Source: Meconema thalassinum
Taxonomy: Eukaryota > Arthropoda > Insecta > Orthoptera > Tettigoniidae
Assembly (NCBI GenBank): GCA_946902985.2
Contig: OX336396.1
Coordinates: 237,476,297-237,540,296, forward strand
Length of the DNA stretch: 64,000 nt
Reading direction: 5' to 3'
The position numbers were made by a program, and so were the translations under genes. The number at the start of each line of letters is the position of its first letter. The stretch's first letter is position 1. Under the pieces are notes generated by a model, which ran no database searches, was not told where the DNA came from, and saw only the letters and a program-made list of their open reading frames with translations. Positions 53,045 to 64,000 of this stretch are shown in pieces.

Positions 53045-53500
53045 TATATCCGCCGACTTCGTTGCGAATGCTTATGGCCTGTCAGTCCCGAGGGGCCTTG
53101 AGTGCCATATCAAAAGTGTACGATCAACAGCATATGATTGAGGAGGTTTGGGTGATTACCAGGAATCTAATTGACCAGGATATGGCCCGGTGCATTTAGG
53201 CGCTGGGAAGACAGAAGATAGAAAAGAGATAAAGCCTTGCGAGGATAAACAGAATACAGTATTGCCCGGCATCCACACGAGTGTTATTCGAACCTACTGG
53301 CATTACAATAATATTTCTGATTAGATAAAGTATGAGAGCAACACATTTAGACATTTAAGGAGAAATTCGTTCCCCTAGGATATGTACGTCATGTGCTATG
53401 CTTAAAATGTTGAATGTTATGCAGCCAGAATTGCAACCCTTTCAGCTCCGAGTATTATGCTTAATGACATCACTTGAATGAGATTAGATTTAATCATCTT
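53045..53500. other. no recognisable feature
   Basis: Unassigned. Confidence 0.4.
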
Positions 53501-53511
53501 ACATTTGTCAT

Positions 53512-53974
53512 ATTTAGCGGCTTCGGTGGCGTAGTTGGTAGCATGCTGAGCTTCTATGCCCAAGATTGCGGGTTCAAATCCGGATTTTTTAAGAGCGTTA
53601 AAAATCCCTCAGTATGCCATCCTTCAGAGGGGCGGTCTCATGTCATAGATTTATGGCATGTGAAAGAGCCTTCCACTAATTGCACCTGTGTGAATCTAAA
53701 TTATAGGTTAAACATTTGACAAACGCTCTTATGTTCCGTGGCAACCAAGTTCTGAACTACTGTAGTAGTAGTTGACGGTAGCGTTTGGTGGCAAAAGTAG
53801 GAACTACTTGAAAAAAATCAATGTCTGCAGTCTTTACTTGAATTGAAAACAGATTACACACACTAATACAGTCATCACAATTAACACCGGTTATCTGACT
53901 GATTCTACGCACACCCAAAGTACACGGGGCTACATGACCGTGTTGTCGCAGCCCCTAAACTGAGGAACCAACCA
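53512..53974 (+). mobile_element. SINE-A with 11-bp TSD
   Basis: Complete head (GGCTTCGGTGGCGTAGTTGG, GGTTCAAATCCGG) and T1 tail; small deletions in the body. TSD ACATTTGTCAT lies at 53501-53511 and 53975-53985. Confidence 0.92.
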
Positions 53975-53985
53975 ACATTTGTCAT

Positions 53986-54790
53986 TAAAAAAAAGCGGAA
54001 TTATATTTTATGTCATAATATCTGGGTCCTAGTAATGATATTAAACAAGTTCGGATTGTATTCTAAAAACTATCCGCAAATTTACTCCAAACATTATCCG
54101 CAGCTTATCCGCACAGCCAATCAAACTAGACTACGTAAATCCGAATGGCGAAATATTTTGCGGATATCCACATCCTCATCCGCGCAGGGCTTTAATTATA
54201 GGTTATGTTATGCACCGCTATTTGGCTAACGGTCTCAAGATTGACGAACGCAAAATGACGCCAAACCAACAGACGACCTTGAGAGCTCAGCGGTAGGAGA
54301 GGGGTGCAGAGCGGTGCGGGGATACCTTCCAAATGTGGCAGTGGAACTGCGCCCATTGAGAGCGGTGAGGTATGTTCCCTCCCTCCACCCCTCTACCGAA
54401 TTATGTTGTGTGGAGTGGTGTGAATTTGAAGTGACTCATTTCAAATCGGTTGTGTCTTGATTGCGAACAAGTCAAAAACCGTCCAGATTGCGGACAAGAG
54501 ATTAGTGTTGGCCTGGGATACAGAAAACAGGTACAGTTTTCAAAACAGACTAATATTTAATTTTTGTTCTAGCAATATTAGCATTAACTGGTACATTGGG
54601 ATGTTTTCGACAACCTAACCATATTTTAAAAATAGTTTTGTTATTGCAAATGTTTAATAATCTAGTATGAGGTAATCTTACCATTTAGAAGATTATTATA
54701 TATTTTTTAATGTATAACAAAACTAGAGGGTAGTTATTTATGGTGGATTAGAGAGAGTTGTATTATTAATATTATTATTATTATTATTAT
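53986..54790. other. no recognisable feature
   Basis: Unassigned; (ATT)n at 54765-54793 leads into SINE-D. Confidence 0.4.
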
Positions 54791-54795
54791 TAGTG

Positions 54796-55136
54796 TAGCC
54801 TCCGTGGCTTAGGCAGCAGCGCGCCGGCCTCTCACCGCTGGGTTCCGTGCTTCAAATCCTTGTCACTCCATGTGAGATTTGTGCGCGGGCAAGGCGGAGG
54901 CGGGACAGGATTTTCTCCGGGTACTCCGGTTTTCCCTGTCATCTTTCATTCCAGCAACACTCTCCAATATCATTTCATTTCATCTGTCATTCATTAATCA
55001 TTGTCCCAGAGTAGTGCGACAGGCTTCTGAAGCCGGCACAATGCCTATCCTCGCCGCTAGATGGGGGCTTCATTCATTCCAACCCTGACCCGGTCCAATG
55101 ACTGGAAAAAGGCTGTGGATTTTCATTATAATTATT
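54796..55136 (+). mobile_element. SINE-D
   Basis: Plus-strand copy: GCCTCCGTGGCTTAGGCAGC, B box GCTTCAAATCC, ending GGCTGTGGATTTTCATTATA. It lies between (ATT)n runs. Confidence 0.9.
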
Positions 55137-56023
55137 ATTATTCGCCTCTGTGGTGTAGTTGGGCGCAGTTCCATATCTCCCCCGAATACTTCCCTGACTG
55201 AGAACATTGACGCGAGTGACAGTAGGTTCTCACAATCAAACACAGACACGCTCAACGTGGCAAATGTTTATGCTGCAGTAGTATGCAGGAGGAGGAGATG
55301 GATAAGTCCAGAGCTAGCTTCTGGTAATTGTCCACGACTTTTTAAACACTAAGAAGATTCATCTTTATGTCTTTACTATTAAGGAAGGAATTTTGTGGTC
55401 ATTGATACCAAACCGCTTGACAACTAGATGACACTCCTACGGAAGTGGCCAAGGCTGTCTGATGTTATAATACTTCCGTCTCAAAACAGGAAGTCAGTTG
55501 CTTTAAGATCAGTATGTTTGTGTAAATTACAAAGAATTTAATTATCTTAAAAACTTGGCCAAGGAAATTAATAATGCCGTTAATACGTCTTGAAGAAATT
55601 TGGGGCACCTTGGTCATCAGCCCCGTTTAGCCTGCTTGTCTGACATTCGAACATCCGATCTTCGGAGCTCCGATCGAGGTCATGGTGAGGTATTTAAAAG
55701 CGCACGGCAACACCGCAGGATAAGCCAAATAGGGAGGGCAAACGGAAAGCAAATACGGTGGTAGTGGTTGTGATGACTGTTGTTTCAAGGGGTGAAACAT
55801 TTAGGTTTTCTGCCCCTGTTATTTCATTCCTGAGTACAGAAACGTAGGCTTTTAAGATATAAATCCATTTTAGGCTTTTAGACTGAATGTCGTTGGTTTT
55901 ACTCTGCTTATAAATGCCTATTTCAGGGGCTCGTACCCATTTGGAGTATAATTGCTTATGAAATGCATTTTGACAGTCTTTTAAGGAAGTCAATTTTCTT
56001 CCACTGCATTATACTCCATTGGA
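55137..56023. other. mostly unassigned
   Basis: CGCCTCTGTGGTGTAGTTGG at 55143 looks like a tRNA-type A box but has no B box. GTTGTTTCAAGGGG at 55779-55792 weakly resembles the start of the (GAT)n dispersed repeat. Confidence 0.4.
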
Positions 56024-57322
56024 CAGTAGAGCAGGGCTTCCATCCACTCACTCGTCCAAAAATAGTGAAATAGTGAGTGTTTTTTCTTCAAAAAAGTGAA
56101 AAAAGAAAGGGTGAGTTTTTGTATGAAAAAGTGAGTAAATAGTGAGTAAATTCATAGCATTATTGGCATTTATGGCCGTATATCTAGTTCATAATTTTAA
56201 CGTTTGTTGATATCTGTAGTCGCAATTGGGGGGGCTCCCCAAAAGCAACCATAGCCCCCCCCCAAAAAAAAAAAATTGTGACAAAACTGTATTGAAATAC
56301 ATAAAATTTTTAAGAATGTGTATCCGAAAAACAAATTAGCCCCCCAAAAATGTCAACCAAATTGCGACTATGTTAATATCTCTGAGTACTGTTTGTGATT
56401 TTTCATGTAGTTAGAGGACACATGGAAATAATGGATAGGAAAATCAATGCAACATTCAAGAAATTTAAATCGTAAAACAACAAGAAGTTCCGTGAAGAAC
56501 TATACAGCCTACTTTTCATGCCAATGATTATTCTACAGTATATGAACCTATCTAGAATAATGACAAAATTAAGTTGGTAATATCGAAATATCAAATTAGT
56601 TCAGAATATACCTGGTATAATGTAGCCTAATAGAGCACTACAGTTGGCAGCCCTGGTGACTGAATATATTCTTAGTTCCATCTTTTAAGGTACAGAATAC
56701 AAAATTAGGTTGAAGTCCAATGGACGTTACATGCAGTTAGACACTGGATCTATCAGCACGCGTAAAAGCATGTTGTCAACAATACCATGCGTGTGCTGGT
56801 CAGAAATAATCTGAAATATTATGATATCTTGTTGTGCCAGTTTTGGATGAAATCCATTTGTTAGTATAGAAGTTACATGTATTTTAAAATTGGACATATC
56901 AGCAGGCATAGAATCATGTTGGCAGCACTGCCTTGTATTAATTACTCCAAATTAGTCTACAATGTCAGGTGCTATACGTGTGCAAAGTATAGAGCTGTTG
57001 GCTTGCATACTTTCTGATATATTGATATTAGGGTAAAAAAATATAGACAGCATTTATTAACAGTTGGCAGCCCTGATTGCTCTTAACAATACTTACAGTC
57101 ATATCTGTTATGGTACACATAGCACATACGAAATTTGGTTGAAATCGAACTGATAGTATAGAAGTTACATGTATTTAAAAATTGGTACTATCAGCAGGCT
57201 TATAATCATGTTGGTAGAACTGACGTATATAAGTTACTCCAAATTAATCTAAAATGTCAGAATATACGTGTCCATAGTTTAAAGCTGTTGGCTTGCATAC
57301 TTTCTGATATATTAGTATTTGG

Positions 57323-58643
57323 ATAAAAAACAAGAAGTTCCGTGAAGAACTATACAGCCTACTTTTCATGCCAATGATTATTCTACAGAATATGAACCTA
57401 TCTAGAATAATGACGAAATTAAGTTGCTAATATCGAAATTTCCAATTAGTTCGAAATACTGTATACCTGGCATAATGTATCCTAATAGAGCACTACAGTT
57501 GGCAGCCCTGATGACTGAATATATTCTTAGTTCCATCTCTTAAGGTACAAAATACATAATTTGGTTGAAGTCCAATGAATAGACTGGACGTTACATGCAG
57601 TTAAACATTGGATCTAACAGCGCGCGTAAAATCATGTTGGCAACAATGTCATGCATGTATTGGTCAGAAATACTCTGAAATAACATGATCTATTGTTGTG
57701 CCAATTTTGAATGAAATCCATTAGTAAGTATAGAAGTTACATGCATTTTAAAATTGGACCTATCAGCAGGCTTAGAATCATGTTGGCAGCACTGACGTAT
57801 ATTAGTTACTCCAAATTCGTCTAGAATGCCAGGTACTATACGTGTGCAAAGTTAAGAGCTATTGGCTTGCATACTTTCTGATATATTAGGGTAACAAAAA
57901 TAGGGACAGCAAATATTAACAGTTGGCAACCCTGGTTGCTCCTTAGAATACGCATAGTCATATCTGTTATGGTACACATAGCACATACGAAATTTGGTTG
58001 AAATCCAAATGATAGTATGGAAGTTACATGTATTTAAAGTTGGACCTCTCAGCAGGCTTAGAATCATGTTGGTAGCACTGACGTATATAAGTTACTCCAA
58101 ATTAATATAGAATGTCAGGTACTATACGTGTGCATAGTTTAAAGCTGTCGGCTCGCATACTTTCTGATATATTGGTATTTGGATAAAATAAATTAGGAGC
58201 ATTTATTAACAGTTGGCAGCCCTGGTAGGTCTTAAGAATACGCTCAGTCATATCTGGCTATGTACACATACAACATACGAAATTTTGTTGAATTCCAATT
58301 GATAGTGTAGAAGTTATATGCATTTAAAAATTGGACCTATCAGGAGGCTTATAATCATTTTGGCAACACTGCCATGTTTGTCCTCCTGTAAATTAAACTG
58401 AAAAATTATGATCTGTACGTGTGCCAATTTTGAAATAGCTCCCATTCATACTTTCGAAGATATCCTACATGGAGCTCAAATTTCAATTGCGATTTTTTAG
58501 CAGTTGGTAGCACTGACATCATTTTCAAATATGGCCGTGAGATATTCAGGTATAGATCTTTACTCCTACCAAATTTTGTTTCGATTGCTGCAGCCGTTTA
58601 GGAGTTGATAGGGGGGACACACACACAGCCAGACAGACAGAAG

Positions 58644-58703
<60 letters not shown>

Positions 58704-58768
58704 CACATTTGCCCGATCTCATAAGTCTACTTTTTCCTCATTTTTGCAAAATGTGAAAAGTAGTCTAA
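57323..58768 (+). mobile_element. Helentron-like element D, inner copy
   Basis: A second complete element: 5' end AAAACAAGAAGTTCCGTGAA at 57323 and 3' end GTGAAAAGTAGTCTAA at 58768, with its own microsatellite at 58620-58705. It lies between GATAAAA and AAATAGAGAG, which are adjacent in other units. It is therefore an insertion into the outer copy. Confidence 0.75.
58618..58706 (+). repeat. ACAG microsatellite
   Basis: CA run then (CAGA)n, following GATAGGGGGGACAC in element D. Confidence 0.95.
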
Positions 58769-59668
58769 AAATAGAGAGAGCAATTATTAACAGTTGGCAG
58801 CCCTGGTGGCTCTTAAGAATACGCTCAATCATATCTGTTTATGTACAGATATTACATACAAAATTTGGTTGAAATCCAATTGATAGTGTAGAAGTTATAT
58901 GCATTTAAACATTGGACTTATCAGAAGGCTTAAAATTATTTTGGCAACACTGACATTGTTGGCCTCCTGGAAATTAAACTGAACTAGTATTATCTGCATG
59001 TGTACCAATTTTGGAATAGCTCCCATGCATACCTTGCGAGATATCCAACATGGAGCTCAAATTTCTAGTGCGTTTTTTCAGCAGTTGGTAGCACTGACAT
59101 CATTTCAAATATGGACGTGAGATATTCCGGTGCACATCTTTACTCATACTAAATTTGGTTTTGATTGCTGCAGCCGTTTAGGAGTTGATAGGGGGACACA
59201 CACACACAGACAGACAGACAGACAGACACACATTTTCCCGGATCGATCTCATAAGTCTACTTTTTCCTCATTTTTGCAAAATGTGAAAAGTAGGCTAAAC
59301 ATACCGGTATAAATGTGAACTTTTGTTAAAAAATGCTTTGTTAAAATTTTCGGCGATCGCTGCATGGCTCCGGCTGTGGTATTGCACTATGGAAGCTTTT
59401 CATGCTTTCTGGCCGCCTGGCTCGCTGCCGGCAGCGCGCTCAGGCACCGGTGGCAGAAAAATGAACTACCCATTGATGGGTATATTTTGGGTCGTTTCTA
59501 GCAATCTGATTGTGCATGAGACCATTTTTAACGCAGAATGTGACCAGTTTTGTATAAAAAAAAGTGAGAATAGTGAGTAATTTTATCAAATAGTGAGAAA
59601 AGTGAGGGTGTTTTGAAAATAGTGACTAATAGTGAGAATAGTGAGTCGGTGGAAGCCCTGCAGTAGAG

Positions 59669-61817
59669 TACCCGCAAGAAGAGCTTGCCGAGCATTTTTC
59701 AACCGTGCGGGCTCACTGCGAGACGCAGTCTACAGCTGTAATTCAAGCATATAGTGCGGGGAAGTAGCAAACAATATATGCTAATGAGGGTATAGATTAA
59801 TGTGTCCTGGCTTAGGTAATAACTACTGTGTAAGGCATTACATACACGCGCTGAGACACTGCCATCGTAATGTACAAGCCGTAAGGCTCCTACTGTGACT
59901 TCACGCCTAGGGTCGTTATAGTCGCAGCAGCAAGTCAGATAGCTCCCTTCACATGCAGTCTCTTCAAACCTAATATAAATTACGCTCCCGCTTCAAGACG
60001 TAGAAAAATAGCAATGCTATTTAGAGCTGATTGGCACTTCCATCCGTTACCACTACTTACGCCTAATTATCGCTCCGCTTGTTCGAATCTGGCCGATGTA
60101 GCTGGTATTTTGAGAGCGAACAAAATGGTACATTGCCGGTACATTTACTAGGACGTTGAAACACACAAACAGGGCTAAATAGCAGTAATTTGACGTCGAG
60201 AATAAGATCTATTCTTGACCATTTTCTCGTTGTTCATCGCTTTGAAAAGGTTTATGGTAGATGCCTGAGAAAACCCCACATCACTCTTGGCTATTCAACA
60301 GATCACGTCCTAAACTGCTCGTGGATGACAAAGCACAATGTAACCTATCTCTAACTGTAATCAATGCACAGGCCACCCTCAAGGTGACTTAAACAGGGCC
60401 TATCCTAACAGCACTTATTTTCTATGACTCAATCTAACTTGTTTCTTGCATCAGGAATTTACAATGGGTTGTAATTTTGAAATCAGGTATCAATAACCTA
60501 CAGTACATACACCAGGTGCTAACAATCCCATTAATGTAAATACAGTAGCCTACACAAGTGCTGCCACGAAAACATTACCATATTCACTTGAGCTTGATCG
60601 AGAGACCATTCTCACAAATAATGTAACTTGTACTGACTTCAACAGATACTGAATCCTGGATATCGCTTCTCTGATTTACATACGGTAAGTAACTTAACCT
60701 CAGCATTATCATATTAGAAATGTTTCCAGTCCTAGCATAGGCTGAAGTTTGGGAACTTCTTACAATAATTGAATCCATATTAACTAACAACCTACCATCA
60801 AGGCGATTACTTGTAGTTTTGCGTTAAGCCTTGCATTGCTATGAGCCTCATAACAAGCCATATTTCATACTGCTATGACCACCCAGGCCCGAGAAAAAGT
60901 TGTTTTACAAAATTCACAACAACTATTTTAAGAAACGTCAGATCAGATTAAAACTTCATATACCCTTAACAATAAGTTCCTTTAAGACGTATTAAAGTTT
61001 CGTTACGATCAGATCAATACTTTTAACGTAATGATCTTTCTAAGTGAGCGCTCCGTAAACTTGGTAAGAAAAACCGGTACTTTTTTTTGTTCAATCTGCT
61101 ATAAAATTTTAACGAGATATAATGCAAATATTTACTCTATATCGTTAAACGACAAATAAAACAAGGACAATTTTGGTGTAGGTTGTTCTTATGTAAGACT
61201 AAGGGTAAAGGTTTTATTGACCTCTAAACTCGAGTATCTATACTTATTTCCCCGACAGTAGCTCTTCTCTCCCGAAGAATGGTATCTTACTTTCAGGGAA
61301 ATGTTAACACACACTCTTGAATTCCCCGTAATGTACAAATAATTTCTAGGAATGTTGTATATGGATTGCTTTCTTAAATTGTCGTGGTGGGGGAGGAGAA
61401 GCAAGCCACATTATCATCTCTTTCATAATACCGGTAGTTGCTATAAACAAACTTTTGACATACCTGCGACCTGGGAAGGAGGTTTCCTGAACTAACAACT
61501 TTTTATCGCCATCCAAAAAACCTTGTTTGAGTCCAAATAATAAGTGATATAGAGGTCCTAACTAAAATATAACCTTCTGTGTGATGACAAGCATGCAACG
61601 CAAAATTTGCGTAGATAAAATAACCTACCTACAAAATGAACATTTGTTTCAGAAAATAAATAATCCTCATTCTAGACGACGTAAGCCGAAGCGTTCTCAA
61701 GTATCACTTTTCACGCGGGTACTCATTCATAAAAGATATAAACAACACAGCACAAAGCAAAATGGTCGCCATCTCTACCCCCTACCGATCAGCTGATCAA
61801 TCGTTAAGAGTCGCTGC
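59669..61817. other. no supported gene
   Basis: Over 2 kb of AT-rich sequence. Only short frames; no transposon ends or SINE motifs recognised. Confidence 0.5.
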
Positions 61818-61963
61818 ATGATGGCCTGTACATTACGATGGCAGTGGCTGAGATCTCACTTGAATCCCAGTCACAGTTTAGCGTATTCTAGCTGGTGTGA
61901 TCGACAGTATTATATTTCCGTTTCTCAACATTTGCTTACACCATTAACAATAAGGAGAATTCT

Positions 61964-62216
61964 CGGAAGTCTTGAGCAAATATCTGGAAAGGTAGCCGCT
62001 ATCAAGGAAAAGTTTGACTGGGTCTTGCAACGAAATCCATGGTGGAATGAGACAGTAAAAGTAGCCAATGTGCTACGAAGTGAGGTAGGTGACCCAGATG
62101 AACTGGCTTCATTGAAGTTGTGTCCCATCATTTCATGTGATGTTGGGAGATCCTTCTCACAATACAGAAACATTTCTCATGGAAATAGAAAACGATTGTT
62201 ACCATTAAAATATTGA
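61964..62216 (+). pseudogene. hAT transposase C-terminal dimerisation fragment
   Basis: ISGKVAAIKEKFDWVLQRNP, SEVGDPDELASLKLCPIISC and DVGRSFSQYRNISHGNRKRL match the hAT-C type ending (ALKYAPxTSxDVERSFSxYKNILSxxR; recalled). This type is found in CGG-binding-protein-like transposase relatives. It lacks the catalytic region. The frame opens at 61818, but residues before 61964 show nothing familiar. Confidence 0.7.
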
Positions 62217-62484
62217 GAAAATGTAAATTCCTTCTAGAATCTCGAGTGTTCAGTTAAATTGGTAAAACTGTACGGATTAAATAAATTAATTATTTTGGAC
62301 ATGGCATTCTGCTTAGTTTTAAATTGATCTATTAAGTTATTTGTGATATTGCATAAACATATTGAATTTTTTGAATAAAATATGGCAAAATACACAATAT
62401 TCTGTTTGGGTGTATTTGTACCCCCACTTAGTAATCCGTGTGTGATCTTAATCTTGATATTAGAAAGGTTAAAGGCGACGTCTT
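62217..62484. other. no recognisable feature
   Basis: Unassigned; AATAAA at 62374. Confidence 0.4.
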
Positions 62485-62845
62485 CTGCGGTCTAGGAGTA
62501 CATGTTGAGAATTCTTACTCAAATTTCCGGGTTTGATTCCCGGGTATGTCCGTATTTCATTTTCATTTTCAAGAGTAGGCCTATATATGAGAAGAGGCAG
62601 GTCTGATTCCCACCACAGCCACCCTAGAATTGGTTTTCCATGGTTTTTCAATCGCACTTCAATTAAATGCCAGTATGGTACCTAACACATGGTCATGGCA
62701 GGCCCTTCCCAATAATACAGTAGTACCTGGCTACAGTTAAATACACCACACAAAAATACAAGTTTTCAGACAGAATCCACACACGCACACGAAGTGCACA
62801 CGAACTGATGACCATGATGTCACAAACCCCTAGCAGAAACAGCAA
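62485..62845 (+). mobile_element. SINE-E, diverged
   Basis: B box GGGTTTGATTCCCGG, CCD remnants (CAGCCACCCTAGAATTGG, TTTTCCATGGTTTTTC, AAATGCCAGTATGGTACC) and T1 remnants (CAGACAGAATCCACACACG, GATGTCACAAACCCCTAG). Confidence 0.75.
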
Positions 62846-63189
62846 TGACATTTCTAAAAGGTCACTACAATACCATTTCCAATCCAGCCCCAAGGGGCCA
62901 TACAGTTATTACGTAATCATAAAGAGGAAGAGGATTTTGAAGCTTGTGATTACGTTGACGACGTGCGGGGAGAGTAAACGAAATGATGGCGTGATCACTT
63001 AATCAATCGCCGAATGGAGTGCGTCTCCATGGTCCCTGGAAGTATAGTTGCAACCTTTCACCCTAAGAATGTGTTAGTTAAATGCAAAGGTCATTTTTGT
63101 TTTACTTATAATATTAGCAGAAGCCTTACCTTTTTCAAAGAATACTTGTATTCATATAATAAACTGGCTTATTTTCTTTCGCTCTATGC

Positions 63190-63450
63190 ATAGCATAGAG
63201 CAACCAAGAATGATTTCCACCTGACTGTTTGCTGCCAAGTTTTTCACTTCCTTCCAAGCCTTTCCAGCTCTCCTGTCCTCCTCTTCAATGGTACGTTTCC
63301 AGGTCTTCCTTGGTCTTCCTCGTCTCCGAGCCCCTTGAGGATTCCAGTCTAGAGCTCCCCTTTCTACTGAATCATTCGGTTTCCACAGAGTATGCCCGAT
63401 CCAGCGTCCCATTTCCTGAGTTTAATTTCGTCTTCTAAGTAGGTTGTTGG
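63190..63450 (-). pseudogene. LINE ORF2 C-terminal fragment
   Basis: Minus-strand frame MGRWIGHTLWKPNDSVERGA, LDWNPQGARRRGRPRKTWKR and TIEEEDRRAGKAWKEVK. This is the common LINE ending 'RRWRWIGHxLR...RRRGRPKxTWRR'. No RT remains. Confidence 0.82.
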
Positions 63451-63509
63451 GATTATATCTGGCTATCGTATACCCAGAATTCGGCAGATAATAAAGAGGT
63501 TCCAAAAAT

Positions 63510-64000
63510 ATTTTTGATAAAAAATAAAGTAGAACTTTCAGGCTTCAGAAACTTGAAACTGCTTTTCAATCAACAAAAAAATATTTATAACAAAAAGTGT
63601 CTCTCCTGGAACTGCAAAATTCGCCACTATACAACTGTAATCAAACCTGAATCTCTCTAACACTAAAACACCAAATAGAAGTGAAAGAACGTAAAATAAT
63701 GAGAAAAATCCTTAGACCAAGAACAAAAGATCGTGTACATTATCCAAAGAATAATACAGAAATATACAAAAAAAAAATCACCGACACAATGCGAATGCGA
63801 AGAAACCAATTTATGGGACACATAGAAAGAATGGACCCAAACAGACTGACACACAAAATACATATTTTCTTAAAGAGCAAGGCTACTAGACCGAATTGGT
63901 ATACATTTACAGAAAAAGACTTAAAGGAATTAGGATCACCAAACTTTCATGACCAGAAGGAAATCAGGAAAATCACTCAGATGCGGGGTTTCGAAGAAGA
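63510..64000 (+). pseudogene. LINE ORF2 fragment, runs off window edge
   Basis: First block NLKLLFNQQKNIYNKKCLSW, TTVIKPESL (end of RT/thumb). After a frame change: QIEVKERKIMRKILRP, MRMRRNQFMGHIERMDPNRL and KATRPNWYTFTEKDLKELGS. It belongs to the same group as 43367-43760. It continues beyond 64000. Confidence 0.78.

Larger units (their letters stand above)
56473..59299 (+). mobile_element. Helentron-like element D, outer copy
   Basis: 5' end ACAACAAGAAGTTCCGTGAA, ACTATACAGCCTACTTTTC. 3' end ATGTGAAAAGTAGGCTAA at 59299. Internal tandem units are anchored by CAGTTGGCAGCCCTG (56640, 57060, 58795). A CA/CAGA run (59196-59231) precedes its own 3' end. Confidence 0.72.
56032..59660. mobile_element. 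3.6-kb hAT element with 8-bp TSD
   Basis: Inverted ends start CAGGGCTTCCA(T/C)C(C/G)ACTCACT and are rich in AGTGAGT/ACTCACT repeats for about 100 bp. TSD CAGTAGAG is exact (56024-56031, 59661-59668). No transposase. The bulk is a nested Helentron-like element D. An AT-poor stretch near 59400-59450 is the only other internal sequence. Confidence 0.9.

Overview
This window looks like non-genic DNA from a large, repeat-rich animal genome, most likely an insect. I see no intact host gene, operon, bacterial promoter or CRISPR. The sequence is AT-rich. It is packed with tRNA-derived SINEs, broken LINEs, hAT, Tc1/mariner and Transib-like DNA transposons, microsatellites and one LTR-type insertion. 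Several SINE and LINE-tail sequences resemble ones I associate with orthopteran genomes; that is memory-based inference and weak.

Layout. 0-10 kb: SINEs, a foldback element (2260-2928), Tc1 and LINE fragments, a small hAT element (7325-7656) and a broken RTE-like LINE 5' end. 10.5-15.1 kb: a Transib-like transposon with V(D)J-RSS-like ends, split by an intact RTE-type LINE (ORF 10910-13957, 17-bp target duplication). 16-17.1 kb: two long inverted-repeat elements. 17.5-25.2 kb: mostly SINEs plus a second Transib-like element (21750-22556). 25.5-31.4 kb: a tandem-repeat Helentron-like element on the minus strand, split by a 3.8-kb TG...CA insertion. 31.5-35 kb: Tc1 remains and a LINE fragment, with SINEs nested in each other. 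36.3-37.9 and 40.4-41.8 kb: two further Helentron-like elements. 43-51.5 kb: LINE 3' fragments, tandem repeats and a mariner foldback inside a SINE. 51.6-53.0 kb: a hAT transposase pseudogene. 56.0-59.7 kb: a 3.6-kb hAT element carrying a Helentron-like element that is inserted into another copy of itself. 61.8-64 kb: hAT and LINE C-terminal fragments.

The only ORF that looks functional is the RTE polyprotein (endonuclease plus reverse transcriptase). Everything else coding is a fragment. SINE labels used below: A to L are families defined by their tRNA-like head. 'CCD' is a central block of about 110 bp shared by several families. T1 to T4 are 3' tail modules. The most notable signals are (1) two Transib-like elements whose termini read heptamer CACAGTG, 23-bp spacer, A-rich nonamer, flanked by 5-bp duplications; (2) a mix-and-match network of SINE heads, central block and tails; (3) a Helentron-like superfamily carrying tandem arrays of a YY1/Pho-type GCCGCCAT motif.
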